Assembly (NCBI RefSeq): GCF_003443535.1
Contig: NZ_CP031946.1
Location: 3,041,001 to 3,105,000 of the forward strand
DNA length: 64,000 nucleotides
Origin: Ruegeria sp. AD91A
GTDB taxonomy: Bacteria > Pseudomonadota > Alphaproteobacteria > Rhodobacterales > Rhodobacteraceae
Direction: 5' to 3'
Shown here: piece by piece, positions 40,246 to 49,535 of the stretch
Numbering within the stretch: position 1 is the first letter of the stretch
Layout of the letters: every line of letters starts with the position of its first letter
Program-made: the position numbers and the translations under genes
The notes under the pieces: generated by a model
Seen by the model: only the letters and a program-made list of their open reading frames with translations
The model's database searches: none
Told to the model about the DNA's origin: nothing

Positions 40246-40767
40246 ATGCGTACTCTCTCACTCCCTCACAGCCCGTTGATCCTTGCAGCCCTGATCACCG
40301 CAGTGTCGTTCCAGCCGCTACTTGCCCAAAGCATTTCGGTTGTTGACCCGAGTACAGGGGAAACCGTCGAGCTTTCGGAAGTGGATTTCGAAGCATTGTC
40401 CGAGGAAGAACGTGCCGATATTCGGGATCAGCTGAAAGAACAGGGAGTCCAGCCCCGAGGCGGTGATCGGAACGCCCTCGACATTTCAGAGGTTGAAGTC
40501 GTCGACCCTTCAACCGGCGAAACCGTGGCGCTGGGGGATATCGACCACTCAAGCTTGAGTCCCGAAGATCGGCGGAACATCGGCGATCAACTGGCCGAAC
40601 AAGGGGTCCCAGCAGGTCGCGGCGGGCGTGACGATGCAGGCCGAAATCCGGATTCCGGCACCGAGACGGTTGACTCTGGCGAAAGGGGCGGCAGTGGCGA
40701 AGGTCGTGGAGATCGCGGCGGCGAAGGTCGTGGCGGCCACGGCGGTCGGGGCGGTCCTCGCGGGTAA
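40246..40767 (+). CDS. Secreted protein with duplicated motif and Gly/Arg-rich tail
   Basis: 173 residues. Signal peptide about 1-28 (ending LLAQ). Two copies of a roughly 38-residue unit beginning VVDPSTGETV and ending DQL-EQGV lie in the middle; the tail from residue 130 is almost only Gly, Arg, Glu and Asp, probably disordered. No known domain assigned; the repeat resembles PepSY-like modules in size only. First of a likely unit with the next secreted protein and a membrane regulator. Confidence 0.75.
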   Translation: MRTLSLPHSPLILAALITAVSFQPLLAQSISVVDPSTGETVELSEVDFEALSEEERADIRDQLKEQGVQPRGGDRNALDISEVEVVDPSTGETVALGDIDHSSLSPEDRRNIGDQLAEQGVPAGRGGRDDAGRNPDSGTETVDSGERGGSGEGRGDRGGEGRGGHGGRGGPRG

Positions 40768-40776
40768 CATAAAGCC

Positions 40777-40805
40777 ACCGCGCACCGGTTGACACGGTGC
40801 GCGGT
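40777..40805 (+). terminator. Hairpin between the two secreted-protein genes
   Basis: Perfect 11-base stem ACCGCGCACCG / CGGTGCGCGGT with a 7-base loop. No T run, so attenuation or mRNA protection is more likely than full termination. Confidence 0.6.
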
Positions 40806-40841
40806 AACCCCTTAGCCAAATTGCAAAGGTACGGGAACTTT

Positions 40842-41225
40842 ATGATGTTTAGATCACCTATCCTCGCAAGTTTTGCGGTGGTCATGCTCTTGCACTCGCC
40901 GGCGCAGGCTCAGGTATCCGTTGCGGATGACGTCATCGCGCGGATTGAGGCCGAAGGTTACACGGTCGAGGAAGTAAAACGGTCTTGGCTGGGCCGCATC
41001 GTCATCACCGCGAGTGATCAGAATGAGCTGCGCGAGGTGGTGTTGAACCGTACATCCGGAGAGGTTTTGCGAGACCAAAGTTTCTCGAAGAAATCACATG
41101 GCGACCGGCGCCCTGCACCGCCAGCCAACAAACCAGACAAACCTTCCCAGCCGAGCGAACCAAATGCGCATGGCGGTCCCAAAGGGGGTGGCGGACAAGG
41201 CGGTAAAGGAAAAAACGGTGGGTAA
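40842..41225 (+). CDS. Small secreted PepSY-like protein
   Basis: 127 residues. Signal peptide about 1-23 (ending AQAQ). VADDVIARIEAEGYTVEEVK followed by beta strands and LNRTSGEVLRD fits a single PepSY-like fold. A Pro/Gly/Lys-rich tail of about 45 residues follows. Such proteins may act as periplasmic inhibitors or sensors. Neighbour of a similar secreted protein and of a membrane-bound LuxR-type regulator. Confidence 0.7.
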   Translation: MMFRSPILASFAVVMLLHSPAQAQVSVADDVIARIEAEGYTVEEVKRSWLGRIVITASDQNELREVVLNRTSGEVLRDQSFSKKSHGDRRPAPPANKPDKPSQPSEPNAHGGPKGGGGQGGKGKNGG

Positions 41226-41278
41226 TCCAACATGAGAGAACCTGCTGAAACAGAATTTACCAGCGCACGGTGCCGCGC

Positions 41279-41758
41279 ATGATGAACCACGCATGGGTCG
41301 TTTGGACCCTTGTCCTTATCCAGTGCCTGTGTGGTGCTTATTTCCTGTGGGAAATTCTGGCATCTATTTTGGGCATCCCATCGGTTCCGCTACGTTGGAA
41401 TGTGCGAGAGCTTGTCGAAGCGGGCGCCAGTATCGGGCTGATACTTGGTGCATTTCTGGGTGTCCGGCTTGCGCTCGTGGCCCAAAAAGCGACACACCGG
41501 GCCGAAACCGCCCGCCGGATCACGTCCGGCGAGTTCACAACAGTAGTAGAGGCGTATTTCGAAAAGCTCGGCCTGACTGGCGCGGAAACAGAGATCGCGT
41601 GGCTTGTTCTGAAAGGGATGTCTATGGCTGAGATCGCCAATCTGAGGCAAACCCGAATTGGAACCGTTAAGGCTCAATGTACTGCGATTTACAGAAAGGC
41701 GGGAGTGTCTGGCAAAAGCCAATTGATCTCACAGCTCGTTGAGGACCTCCTGTTCTAG
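41279..41758 (+). CDS. Membrane-anchored LuxR-type HTH regulator
   Basis: 159 residues: two hydrophobic helices (about 5-30 and 45-65) then a LuxR-type helix-turn-helix (LGLTGAETEIAWLVLKGMSM and IGTVKAQCTAIYRKAGV). The DNA-binding domain is cytoplasmic and tethered to the membrane, so it may read an envelope or periplasmic signal, perhaps via the two secreted proteins encoded before it. ATG 41279 overlaps a preceding 16-codon frame as ATGA. Confidence 0.8.
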   Translation: MMNHAWVVWTLVLIQCLCGAYFLWEILASILGIPSVPLRWNVRELVEAGASIGLILGAFLGVRLALVAQKATHRAETARRITSGEFTTVVEAYFEKLGLTGAETEIAWLVLKGMSMAEIANLRQTRIGTVKAQCTAIYRKAGVSGKSQLISQLVEDLLF

Positions 41759-41774
41759 GCACAATTTGGATCAG

Positions 41775-42239
41775 ATGGCGTTATGGCATTCACCCGATAC
41801 AGTGTACAAAACTTGCGTTTCAATTGCCGTTGCCGTCTGGGGGCTAATCCGACCCGAGCGAACAGTTTCACTCTTGGAGTCATTGGAAAGGTTTCTCGCG
41901 TCCGGCCCCTCAAAAAACCAAGGCTACAACCGGTTCGGGCACCTGACGCTGCCATATCTAGAAAAACTCGCAGAATCTTGGGCCCAGGAACTCGATTTAT
42001 TCTGGATTGAAGCCAAAAAGGATGTCAGCCAGCGAAGTGCTGATCAGCGAGAGATCCCGGACTATCTGGGTATCGACGCCATTTATGGTTTCTTTGAGCA
42101 GCAGCCGTCGATGACGCTCTCTGAAGTACGCACCCGAATGGAAGAGTTGCTCGACGCGGCAGAGCAGCCGTCACGAAGCGCAAACAAACTAGTCTTGGAT
42201 CGGATTGCTGTTATATTCCGTTCAAAACGACCATACTGA
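41775..42239 (+). CDS. Hypothetical protein
   Basis: 154 residues, starting 16 bases after the LuxR-type regulator stop. Helical, moderately charged, one weakly hydrophobic stretch near residue 15 (CVSIAVAVWGLI). No domain recognised. Could be part of the same transcript. Confidence 0.55.
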   Translation: MALWHSPDTVYKTCVSIAVAVWGLIRPERTVSLLESLERFLASGPSKNQGYNRFGHLTLPYLEKLAESWAQELDLFWIEAKKDVSQRSADQREIPDYLGIDAIYGFFEQQPSMTLSEVRTRMEELLDAAEQPSRSANKLVLDRIAVIFRSKRPY

Positions 42240-42349
42240 GTTGTACCAAACCGAAAACGCGCTCACGACCTACAGACGACATCAATTGCAACTCAAACTG
42301 AGTTGGTGCGCAAGGTCATTATGCGCGCACTAAGCCCAACCGGATCAGA

Positions 42350-43335
42350 TCATAGTTCCACAACGACTTTTCCGACCGCACCTCCATGAGTCAGATGCGC
42401 ATAGGCGGCATCGACATTGTCCCACCCAAACTTCTGTTCGTCGACAATTGGCTTGAGCCTGCCAGCATCCCCAGATCTGCCAACGACCGCAAGATGTCTC
42501 CATGGGTTTGCCGCCCAACATCGTGCATCATCGGAATCAGCATGAAGACGACATGCAAAGACAGGCCCTTGAAATGCACAGGCGTCAAATCAATCTCGAC
42601 CATCGCGACCGTCGTGGCAACATGACCATTGAGCTTGGCCGCGGCGAAAGAGTTTGTCATGTTTGGCCCACCAACGCTGTCAAACACCACATCAAAGCCT
42701 ACGCCATCAGTATGCTCGGCAACGTAGTCCTCGACTGTTTCCGTTGTGAAATCCAAGGGACGCGCACCAAGACCCTCGATCAAGGCCAACTGATCTGCAC
42801 CACGACCTGTTGCGGACACGGCCGCGCCAAGGTGGCGGGCTATTTGAACGGCGACATGACCAACGCCACCTGCGCCGCCTTGAACCAATATAGTCTGCCC
42901 TTCGCCAACACCGGCGCGGGTCAGCCCTTCGTAGGCGGTGATGCCGACGAGAGGCAGCGCTGCGGCTTCCCGCATGCTCAGCGTCTTGGGTTTGTGGGCA
43001 ATCAGGCGCGCATCTGCGTTAATGTGCTCTGCCAAAGCGCCCGTGAGATCCATCAATCCACCAGAACAACCGTACACCTCATCGCCTATCGCAAAACCTG
43101 TCACACCGTCGCCAATCGCAACGACCGTGCCAGCGAAATCCATGCCAAGCACGGCGGGCAATTGGGGGGACAGAGGCAGGTCCGCGCCCATGCTTCGGAT
43201 CATTGTGTCGACGGTGTTGACGCTGGTCGCGGCCACTTTGACGACCACATGTCCAGAAGTCGCGACAGGGTCGGGTATTTCAGCAAGCTCGAACAGCGCA
43301 TCGGGTCCGTAAGAGTTGAGAACCATTGCTTTCAT
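42350..43335 (-). pseudogene. MDR-family zinc-free quinone/alkenal reductase, frameshifted near the C-terminus
   Basis: NAD(P)H-dependent medium-chain reductase. The N-terminal domain (MKAMVLNSYGP) and the Rossmann motif VQGGAGGVGHVAVQIARHLG are intact. After residue about 287 the frame is broken at a run of four C (plus strand, 42469-42472). Adding one base restores the family ending LKPIVDEQKFGWDNVDAAYA to the true stop at 42350. The uncorrected frame stops at 42391. Either a real recent frameshift or a homopolymer sequencing error. Last gene of the oxidoreductase cluster. Confidence 0.85.
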
Positions 43336-43416
43336 TGAGATTTTCCTTTTGTGAACATGGTGTCAGGCCTACGTGGAAGTCACGCACGCCTGACGAGATC
43401 ATTGTCTTTGGGGTGG

Positions 43417-44262
43417 TCAGTTGATGTCCTGCACCTGCATCACCAGATCGCCCCATTTGCGCTGGTTTTCGATGTCGTGTTCCAAACCTTGTTCATCCGC
43501 GATGGTGAACCGTTTGACGGCCGGAGTTTTGCTGGTGGCCTGATAAAGCCAATAGGCTTCGGCTTTCAGCGCTTCATCAATTGGTTTGTCGATCGATTCA
43601 TAGACCATCTGTTTGCAGGCATTGATCGACTCTGCCGGGAACTGTGCGATCCGTTCGGCCAGTGCGGTCACATAAGCGCCAATTTCATCCGGCTCCAAAG
43701 CCTTGTTGATAGTGCCCAGACGCTCGGCATCATCCGCATCGAAGTCTTGCGCGCTCAAAATGATCTCAAGCGCTTTTCCAAGGCCTGTTTGGCGCGCCAT
43801 GCGCGAGGCGCCGCCGCCACAGGGCAGGATGCCCATTCCGACCTCCATCTGCATGAACTTGTACTTGCCCCGCGCGGCAAACCGCATGTCGAGCGCCAAC
43901 GCCAACTCATGTCCACCACCGCGTGCAAACCCTTCCAGCTTTGCGATTGTGGCCTGCGGCACCTTGCTGATCCGCTCGCAAACCGACTGTAGATCCAAAA
44001 GCCGTGCATCCTCGCGGGATACGGCCTCAGTCGACATGTCCTTGAGCAGTTCGGTGTCGTAGTGGCAGACCCAGATTTCCGGGTTTGCAGATTGAAAGAT
44101 TACGACCTTGGTGTCGCGGTCTCGCTCTAAGCGCATGGCCAGACTGTTGAGATCGGTCAGCATTTCCTGGCCTTGCACGTTCACAGAGCCAAAGTTGAAT
44201 GTCACTGTGGCGATGCCGTTCTCAACGGCTATGTCAAAGGTTTGAAAGCTCTCGTATTTCAT
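43417..44262 (-). CDS. Enoyl-CoA hydratase/isomerase family protein
   Basis: 281 residues, crotonase fold: AKLEGFARGGGHELALALD is the oxyanion-hole region, and VGMGILPCGGGASRMARQTG the second conserved block. The usual catalytic glutamates are not obvious, so the reaction could differ from hydration. ATG 44262 follows AAAGGA. Part of the cluster read leftward from 46910; acts on an acyl-CoA or similar acid of unknown identity. Confidence 0.85.
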   Translation of the reverse strand: MKYESFQTFDIAVENGIATVTFNFGSVNVQGQEMLTDLNSLAMRLERDRDTKVVIFQSANPEIWVCHYDTELLKDMSTEAVSREDARLLDLQSVCERISKVPQATIAKLEGFARGGGHELALALDMRFAARGKYKFMQMEVGMGILPCGGGASRMARQTGLGKALEIILSAQDFDADDAERLGTINKALEPDEIGAYVTALAERIAQFPAESINACKQMVYESIDKPIDEALKAEAYWLYQATSKTPAVKRFTIADEQGLEHDIENQRKWGDLVMQVQDIN

Positions 44263-44354
44263 CAGGCAGTCCTTTCTAGGGCCTCGACGCAGCACGCGTG
44301 AGGGGTCAGGGGGTGTTAAAGGTGGAAGTTCGTGGCGTTTTAGCGCCGCGCGGA

Positions 44355-45143
44355 TCAGTTGGTCTGGTTAACCAATTCTTTGATGGTGTTCATGACGTCG
44401 GCGGCGTGGCCTTTGTCGAGTGCTGATGCGTGTGGATCTGAGAATGCACCACTGTCATTGTCAAAATAGGCGCCCGACGCATCAGCGAACCGCTCACCTA
44501 ATGCCGCATCAATCAAGATATCAGCGCCGATGTTCATATCGTTCCCAGCCAAGCCAAAGCCTTCCTTCACCATCTTTGAGGCCAAAAGCGATCCAGGATT
44601 TACCGCGACCATGACAGGCGCATCGGATTGCGATTTGGCCCATTCCCGGGTCCATATGGTGATGGCCAGCTTGCTCTGGGCATAGGCTTCCATATCCGCC
44701 AGCGGAACACTGCCCTGCATGGCTCGGATGTTCACCGGGGCCTGCGCCGCCGATGACAGGTTCACGACGCGCCCGTCAGCAGGAATGATAGGCAGCAGCA
44801 ACTCGGTCAGCAGATAAGGTGCAAGCGTGTTCACGACGAAGCGGATGTCCTGCCCATTCTCAAGCACCGATTGCGGGGCTTTCAGCACACCCGCGTTGTT
44901 GATCAAAACATCCAACCTGTCATGTTTCGCCCGCACGTTCTCAGCCAGTCCCTGCACCGCGGACAGGTCGCTCAGATCAGCGGCATAGGTTTCGACATTT
45001 TCACCGACTTCGGCAGCTGCGCTCTCCAGTTTGGGTATACTGCGGCCATGCAACAGCACGTTGTGCCCGTCAGAGGCCAGCTTCTTGGCCGTCAGCAAAC
45101 CAATGCCGTCAGTTGAACCTGTAATGAGAATGGTCTTGGTCAT
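44355..45143 (-). CDS. Short-chain dehydrogenase/reductase
   Basis: 262 residues: cofactor motif [12 protein letters not shown], active-site serine in VVNLSSAAQ and the YAQSK pair. NAD(P)-dependent alcohol/ketone conversion. It follows the LLM oxidoreductase by 12 bases, so they are cotranscribed. Confidence 0.92.
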   Translation of the reverse strand: MTKTILITGSTDGIGLLTAKKLASDGHNVLLHGRSIPKLESAAAEVGENVETYAADLSDLSAVQGLAENVRAKHDRLDVLINNAGVLKAPQSVLENGQDIRFVVNTLAPYLLTELLLPIIPADGRVVNLSSAAQAPVNIRAMQGSVPLADMEAYAQSKLAITIWTREWAKSQSDAPVMVAVNPGSLLASKMVKEGFGLAGNDMNIGADILIDAALGERFADASGAYFDNDSGAFSDPHASALDKGHAADVMNTIKELVNQTN

Positions 45144-45155
45144 CGGTCTGATCCT

Positions 45156-46121
45156 TTACGAAAAGTCAGGCAGCACAGTGTCTGCCAAGTGTTCAAGGGT
45201 TGCGTCGATAGGCGCTTGATTGAACCTGAGGTTCAGCGCGACGTGATTGACCCCAAGCGTTTCAATCTCGCGAAGATAGCTGCGAAGGAAGTCGGAGCCA
45301 GACTGAAACCCAAGATGGATCGGGCGCGGAGGCGCAGCGGGGTCGTCCACGATATCGACATAAAGCGATTGCATGACGGGCTTATCCAGTTGGCCCGCCT
45401 CCCTAACGCGTCGTCGGTAATCCGCTATGACCTGCCCCTGGGCAGACGCATTGCGCGGATAGGTCATCCAACCGTCGCCGTTCCGTGCCACCCAATCAGG
45501 GGATTGCTGGCTACCGCCGGTAATAAGCATCGGCAGACGCGTGCCATGCGGTTTGGGCAATAGGTCAATCCCGCCACCCAGTTTGCCCTGCGCGTTTTCA
45601 TGTTCCGGATAATCGGACCCCACTGCGCGGATATACTCAACGCTGTCGCGGAAACGCGCCCCTCGGTCGTCAAAGCTGTGGTTCATCGCCGGGTATTCCT
45701 CGGGGCGGTCACCTGAAGCAACGCCCAACAGCAACCGTCCGCCCGAGAGCACATCGGTCGTCGCCGCTGCCTTGGCCACATGCGCGGGGTGACGCAATGG
45801 CAGGATGACACTCGACGTTCCAAGCGCAATCCGGTCTGTTGCTGTTGCCAGAGCACCCAGATAGACAAATGGATCGAAAACCTGTCCCGGGTCACCGAAG
45901 TTTGGCACATTGAACGGGACGTCGCGCAGCCAAAGTGCCGCAAACCCAAGTTCCTCGGCCTTTTGAGCCGCCTCCAGATGACCGCGCAGCGTCGGCTCTG
46001 CGCCGACTGCGTATGCCTCAAGCGGCAGCACAAGGCCAATGCTCAAGCGCTCGGGACGGAACACCCGGTTATAAGCCACGTTGATCTGGGTAAACTCGTT
46101 AGGCTGAATTTTATCCAACAT
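45156..46121 (-). CDS. LLM-class flavin-dependent oxidoreductase (BA3436-like subgroup)
   Basis: 321 residues of the bacterial luciferase-like TIM barrel. RLSIGLVLPLEAY, IALGTSSVILPLRHPAHVAKA and SGGRLLLGVASGDRPEEYPA are characteristic; I associate the last two with a TIGR subfamily of luciferase-type oxidoreductases. It would use FMNH2 or F420-type flavin for monooxygenation. 12 bases after the CmcJ-like gene. Confidence 0.9.
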   Translation of the reverse strand: MLDKIQPNEFTQINVAYNRVFRPERLSIGLVLPLEAYAVGAEPTLRGHLEAAQKAEELGFAALWLRDVPFNVPNFGDPGQVFDPFVYLGALATATDRIALGTSSVILPLRHPAHVAKAAATTDVLSGGRLLLGVASGDRPEEYPAMNHSFDDRGARFRDSVEYIRAVGSDYPEHENAQGKLGGGIDLLPKPHGTRLPMLITGGSQQSPDWVARNGDGWMTYPRNASAQGQVIADYRRRVREAGQLDKPVMQSLYVDIVDDPAAPPRPIHLGFQSGSDFLRSYLREIETLGVNHVALNLRFNQAPIDATLEHLADTVLPDFS

Positions 46122-46133
46122 CTCGGGACCCCA

Positions 46134-46910
46134 CTAGTAGCGCACCAAGGTGCGGCTCTCGATGCTTTTGCGAATGGTGGAGATGCTTGAATCTTCGACC
46201 ATATCGAGCGCGCTATGCGCAATCGAAGGTAGTCCTTGATTGTCATAGATATTGAAAATCGCGACCTCATCCGGTGTCATCTTGGATTGATAGATCCAAT
46301 CATGCTTGGGGTTTCCCACCAGCCCCATGATTTGCCCTTTGCGGTCAGGATAGATCAGATCCAGCAGGATCCAGTCAGACGCGTCAACCGATGACGGGCG
46401 AACAAAGCCAAGCGGCGCTGAATTGATCGGATGCTCCACGGGACGCCACACATTAATAAATGCAAAGTGACCTTGCGCCCATTCCGATGCGACATCGGCA
46501 CCCAACAGGTCGACAAGCCGCTGTTCGGCTCCGTCCTTGCTGTAGTCACTGTGAACGTTGCGCGCAGGTTTGCGCGTCGCACTCGGGTCATCTGTCCGAA
46601 CCGTATGGTCAAAAACCACAACCTCGCGTGCGCCCAGCCTGTCCGACAGCATCGCTGTCAACTCGGCATCGTATATCGATTTCCATGCGGCACCAGCAAA
46701 GCCCCGAACCTGCGTTTCCAGCGTCGTGAATTCAACAGCATCAGACGCAAATGTAACGGAGTTGGCCGCTGCGCGGGCGTCCTCCAGTGCAACAGCCGTG
46801 GAGGCTAGTTTGGGGGAAACCAGGTTTCCAGCAATCCCGCCGGCATCCAGTTCAAAAGCTTGCCGGTGCGGCTTGTGAACGTGGTAGTTGACTGTGGCTG
46901 TTCGCGTCAT
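46134..46910 (-). CDS. CmcJ/NvfI-family oxidoreductase
   Basis: 258 residues. VHSDYS, VWRPVEHPINSAPLGF and the C-terminal half match the family of cephamycin CmcJ and fungal NvfI/AsaB, which are non-heme iron/2-oxoglutarate-type oxygenases or related enzymes. Such genes are usually in biosynthetic or catabolic clusters. First gene of the leftward cluster and divergent from LysR at 47018. The substrate is unknown. Confidence 0.82.
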   Translation of the reverse strand: MTRTATVNYHVHKPHRQAFELDAGGIAGNLVSPKLASTAVALEDARAAANSVTFASDAVEFTTLETQVRGFAGAAWKSIYDAELTAMLSDRLGAREVVVFDHTVRTDDPSATRKPARNVHSDYSKDGAEQRLVDLLGADVASEWAQGHFAFINVWRPVEHPINSAPLGFVRPSSVDASDWILLDLIYPDRKGQIMGLVGNPKHDWIYQSKMTPDEVAIFNIYDNQGLPSIAHSALDMVEDSSISTIRKSIESRTLVRY

Positions 46911-47017
46911 ATGCGCCTCCTTCGTATGCTGTGTTGCATCGATGGAAGGGATTTAACGTCAATCCAATTGCATATAAACTGCTCATTGATGGAATGATAA
47001 TTCGGGTTTGCGATATA

Positions 47018-47929
47018 ATGGGGCTTGATACAGATGCGCTGCGATTGTTTGTCAGGGCAGCAGAAATGCTGAACATAAGCGCGGCGGGGCGCGCATTGGG
47101 TATGGCCCCGGCCGTGTCCAGCGCAAAACTCGCGAAGTTGGAGCAGAGCCTGGGTTCCGAACTGTTACATCGCACAACACGCAAAGTGTCGTTGTCGGTT
47201 GAAGGTGCTGACTTCCTGCCCTTCGCCCGCGAGATTATCGCGCAAGAAGAGGCCGCACTTGCTGCTCTGGGCAAGCAGACAACAACCATAAAGGGCACGT
47301 TGCGCTTTGCTGCGCCAAGCAGTTTTGCACAGCTCTACATCGCGCCAATCCTTCCTGAGTTTCTTAAACAGCATCCCGATCTCACAATCGATCTGCGTCT
47401 GTCGGATGTGCAGTTCGACCTGATCGAGGGAAGCTATGATCTAGCACTCAGGAACGCGCCGCTTGTCGACACCAGCTTAAAAGGTCGAAAGCTGGCCGTT
47501 GATCGCCGTATTCTATGCGCCGCGCCGCATTATCTCGATGAATACGGCACGCCCAAGACGCCTGACGATCTGAAAACCCATCATCTGATAGCTTTCCAAA
47601 ACCGCCAACCGCGGCCATTGACAGGACCGGCGGGCAAGAACGCCATTTTCGATCCCGCATCAGCCAAAGGCCAATTGATTATCGATGACGGTCAAAGCCA
47701 GGTCCGCGCCACGCTGGCCGGAGCCGGTATTTCCTTGAACGCTCTATGGAGCGTGCATGACCAACTGAAGTCAGGTCGTTTGATACGGGTTCTTCCAAAC
47801 TTTGAGGCCAGTGAAGACAATGTCTTGTGGCTGATCTATCCCAAGTCCAACGTGCTGTCCCCAAAAGTGCGGGTGTTTATTGATTTTTTGATCGCAGAGA
47901 TTGGCGCAAAGCCACCTTGGGAAACGTAA
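47018..47929 (+). CDS. LysR-family transcriptional regulator
   Basis: 303 residues: N-terminal winged HTH (residues about 1-60, ALRLFVRAAEMLNISAAGR) and a substrate-binding domain. It is divergent from the CmcJ-like operon with a 107-base gap, the usual arrangement for a LysR regulator and its target. ATG 47018 starts the typical HTH; upstream ATGs add unlike sequence. Confidence 0.93.
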   Translation: MGLDTDALRLFVRAAEMLNISAAGRALGMAPAVSSAKLAKLEQSLGSELLHRTTRKVSLSVEGADFLPFAREIIAQEEAALAALGKQTTTIKGTLRFAAPSSFAQLYIAPILPEFLKQHPDLTIDLRLSDVQFDLIEGSYDLALRNAPLVDTSLKGRKLAVDRRILCAAPHYLDEYGTPKTPDDLKTHHLIAFQNRQPRPLTGPAGKNAIFDPASAKGQLIIDDGQSQVRATLAGAGISLNALWSVHDQLKSGRLIRVLPNFEASEDNVLWLIYPKSNVLSPKVRVFIDFLIAEIGAKPPWET

Positions 47930-48313
47930 GCTCAAATAAAGCTTAGCGCGCTGCCAGACATCCTGACATCAATGCCAAGGACCAGGCGCTGAGCGGGCAT
48001 GCCTTGTCCAGTCCAAATGTCTGGTTTGGTGTCCTCATTGCGGTCGTCGCCGAACGGAGGTTCGATTAGCAGATTAACGCACCATTTAATGATTGACCAC
48101 ATCACAACAACCACTAACGCCGCTGAACCGGATTTATTTGAAGCTATCTCTGGTTGAGTGGTCAGCTCATCAGCGGACCCAACGCACCTTCACTTAACTC
48201 GCCCGATAGAAGCCGTTGATCGTGTATGCAGAAAACGTCAGCAATGAGTCCAAAGTGTCAAATTTCGCATGGTAGCGCAATAAACGCCTGCGACAGCAAC
48301 TGACGTATACACT
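47930..48313. other. Intergenic region between convergent lysR-type and lacI-type genes
   Basis: About 380 bases with no convincing gene or clear terminator. Confidence 0.55.
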
Positions 48314-49324
48314 TTAGAGGTTAGGGGCTGCTCCTGATGTTCCTCGAATTGTCAGGGTCGCAGAATACTCGAAATGACAGACTGGCAGATCGGGTGTTCG
48401 CATCCGGTCCAGAAGGATCTCGGCCAACCGCTTGCCTAACTTCTTCGGGTCGATCGCCATGGTTGTTAGGCCGGGCGTCGAGACGGCCGCATCCTCGATG
48501 TCATCAAAACCCACCACCGAAAAATCATGCCCTGGTTTCCAACCGGACCGGATCAATCCGAAGCAGGCGCCAAGCGCCACAACGTCTCCGTTGCAAACAA
48601 TACCCGTCACCTCGGGGTGTTGGTGACGGAGTGCGGCAATAGCGTCAACGCCAGCACTCTTATTCTCATCGCATGGCCAGACAATTGGCTGCACGTCATC
48701 CATCTGCTTTAAAGCGCCAAGGTAACCGGCAATGCGTTCTTCACGCACGGACGATTGCTCGGTGCCGCCAAAATAGGCGATGTGCTTGTGCCCTAAATCA
48801 ATCAAGTGCTGCGTGGCTTGTGCGAGGGCTTCGGTATTAAGAATGCCGACATGGTCGAAAGACTGCGACACCTTTCGCATGAATGTCACAGCGGGAACAC
48901 CGTGAGCATTCAGAAGCTCCATAGATACTTCGCTTGTGTCTAGTGCCGGAACCCAGATCAAACCACGTCGGCCAAATCTGATGCAGGCTTCCAGAAGGCG
49001 GTCCTGACGTTGAAGATCGCCTTGCGCATCGAGGATCGACACCATGAACCCTTCGGTTTCGAGCAAGTCGACGGCGCCACTCACAACCTCTGCGTTAAAC
49101 GGGTTGGCCAATTTGTTAAGGATAAAACCGATTTCGCGATTGTCACCTGATCGCATTGTGGCCGCCGCTTGATTTGGGACGTAGCGCAGACGCTTGGCTG
49201 CGCTCAGGACTTTCTGACGTGTCTTCTCTGAAATTCGGCCGGTGTCACGCATAACCTGGCTGACGGTTGGAACCGACACGCCCGCTTCTTTGGCAACGCT
49301 GGATAAGGTGGGTTTTTTCGTCAT
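48314..49324 (-). CDS. LacI/PurR-family repressor
   Basis: 336 residues: N-terminal HTH (TLSSVAKEAGVSVPTVSQVM), hinge (LRYVPNQAAATMRSG), periplasmic-binding-protein-like sensor domain. Divergent from the sugar ABC operon, so the likely regulator of it; the inducer would be the transported glycoside or a product. Confidence 0.94.
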   Translation of the reverse strand: MTKKPTLSSVAKEAGVSVPTVSQVMRDTGRISEKTRQKVLSAAKRLRYVPNQAAATMRSGDNREIGFILNKLANPFNAEVVSGAVDLLETEGFMVSILDAQGDLQRQDRLLEACIRFGRRGLIWVPALDTSEVSMELLNAHGVPAVTFMRKVSQSFDHVGILNTEALAQATQHLIDLGHKHIAYFGGTEQSSVREERIAGYLGALKQMDDVQPIVWPCDENKSAGVDAIAALRHQHPEVTGIVCNGDVVALGACFGLIRSGWKPGHDFSVVGFDDIEDAAVSTPGLTTMAIDPKKLGKRLAEILLDRMRTPDLPVCHFEYSATLTIRGTSGAAPNL

Positions 49325-49359
49325 GGGTCACAGTTTAGATATAACGTTTGCCTAAAATC

Positions 49360-49445
49360 GCAAGTGGTTTTGCAAATGGCAAGCAAATTATAGCAAAAGC
49401 TTGGCGGCAACAGGCTTGACTCAAGATACAACGATATACCATATT
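49360..49445 (+). promoter_or_regulatory. Putative promoter and phased GCAA repeats before the ABC operon
   Basis: GCAA occurs at 49360, 49372, 49383 and 49393, spaced 10-12 bases. A -35-like TTGACT is at 49416-49421 and a -10-like CATATT at 49440-49445. The repeats between the divergent genes may be regulator sites. Low certainty. Confidence 0.35.
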
Positions 49446-49535
49446 AACTGCATTCGCCCGCGGACTGACCCAAAGGTGTCGGCGAGGGAGAGAGGTTGTC
49501 GGGTTTCGGTCAGCCTCAGACATAGGGAGGAAATC

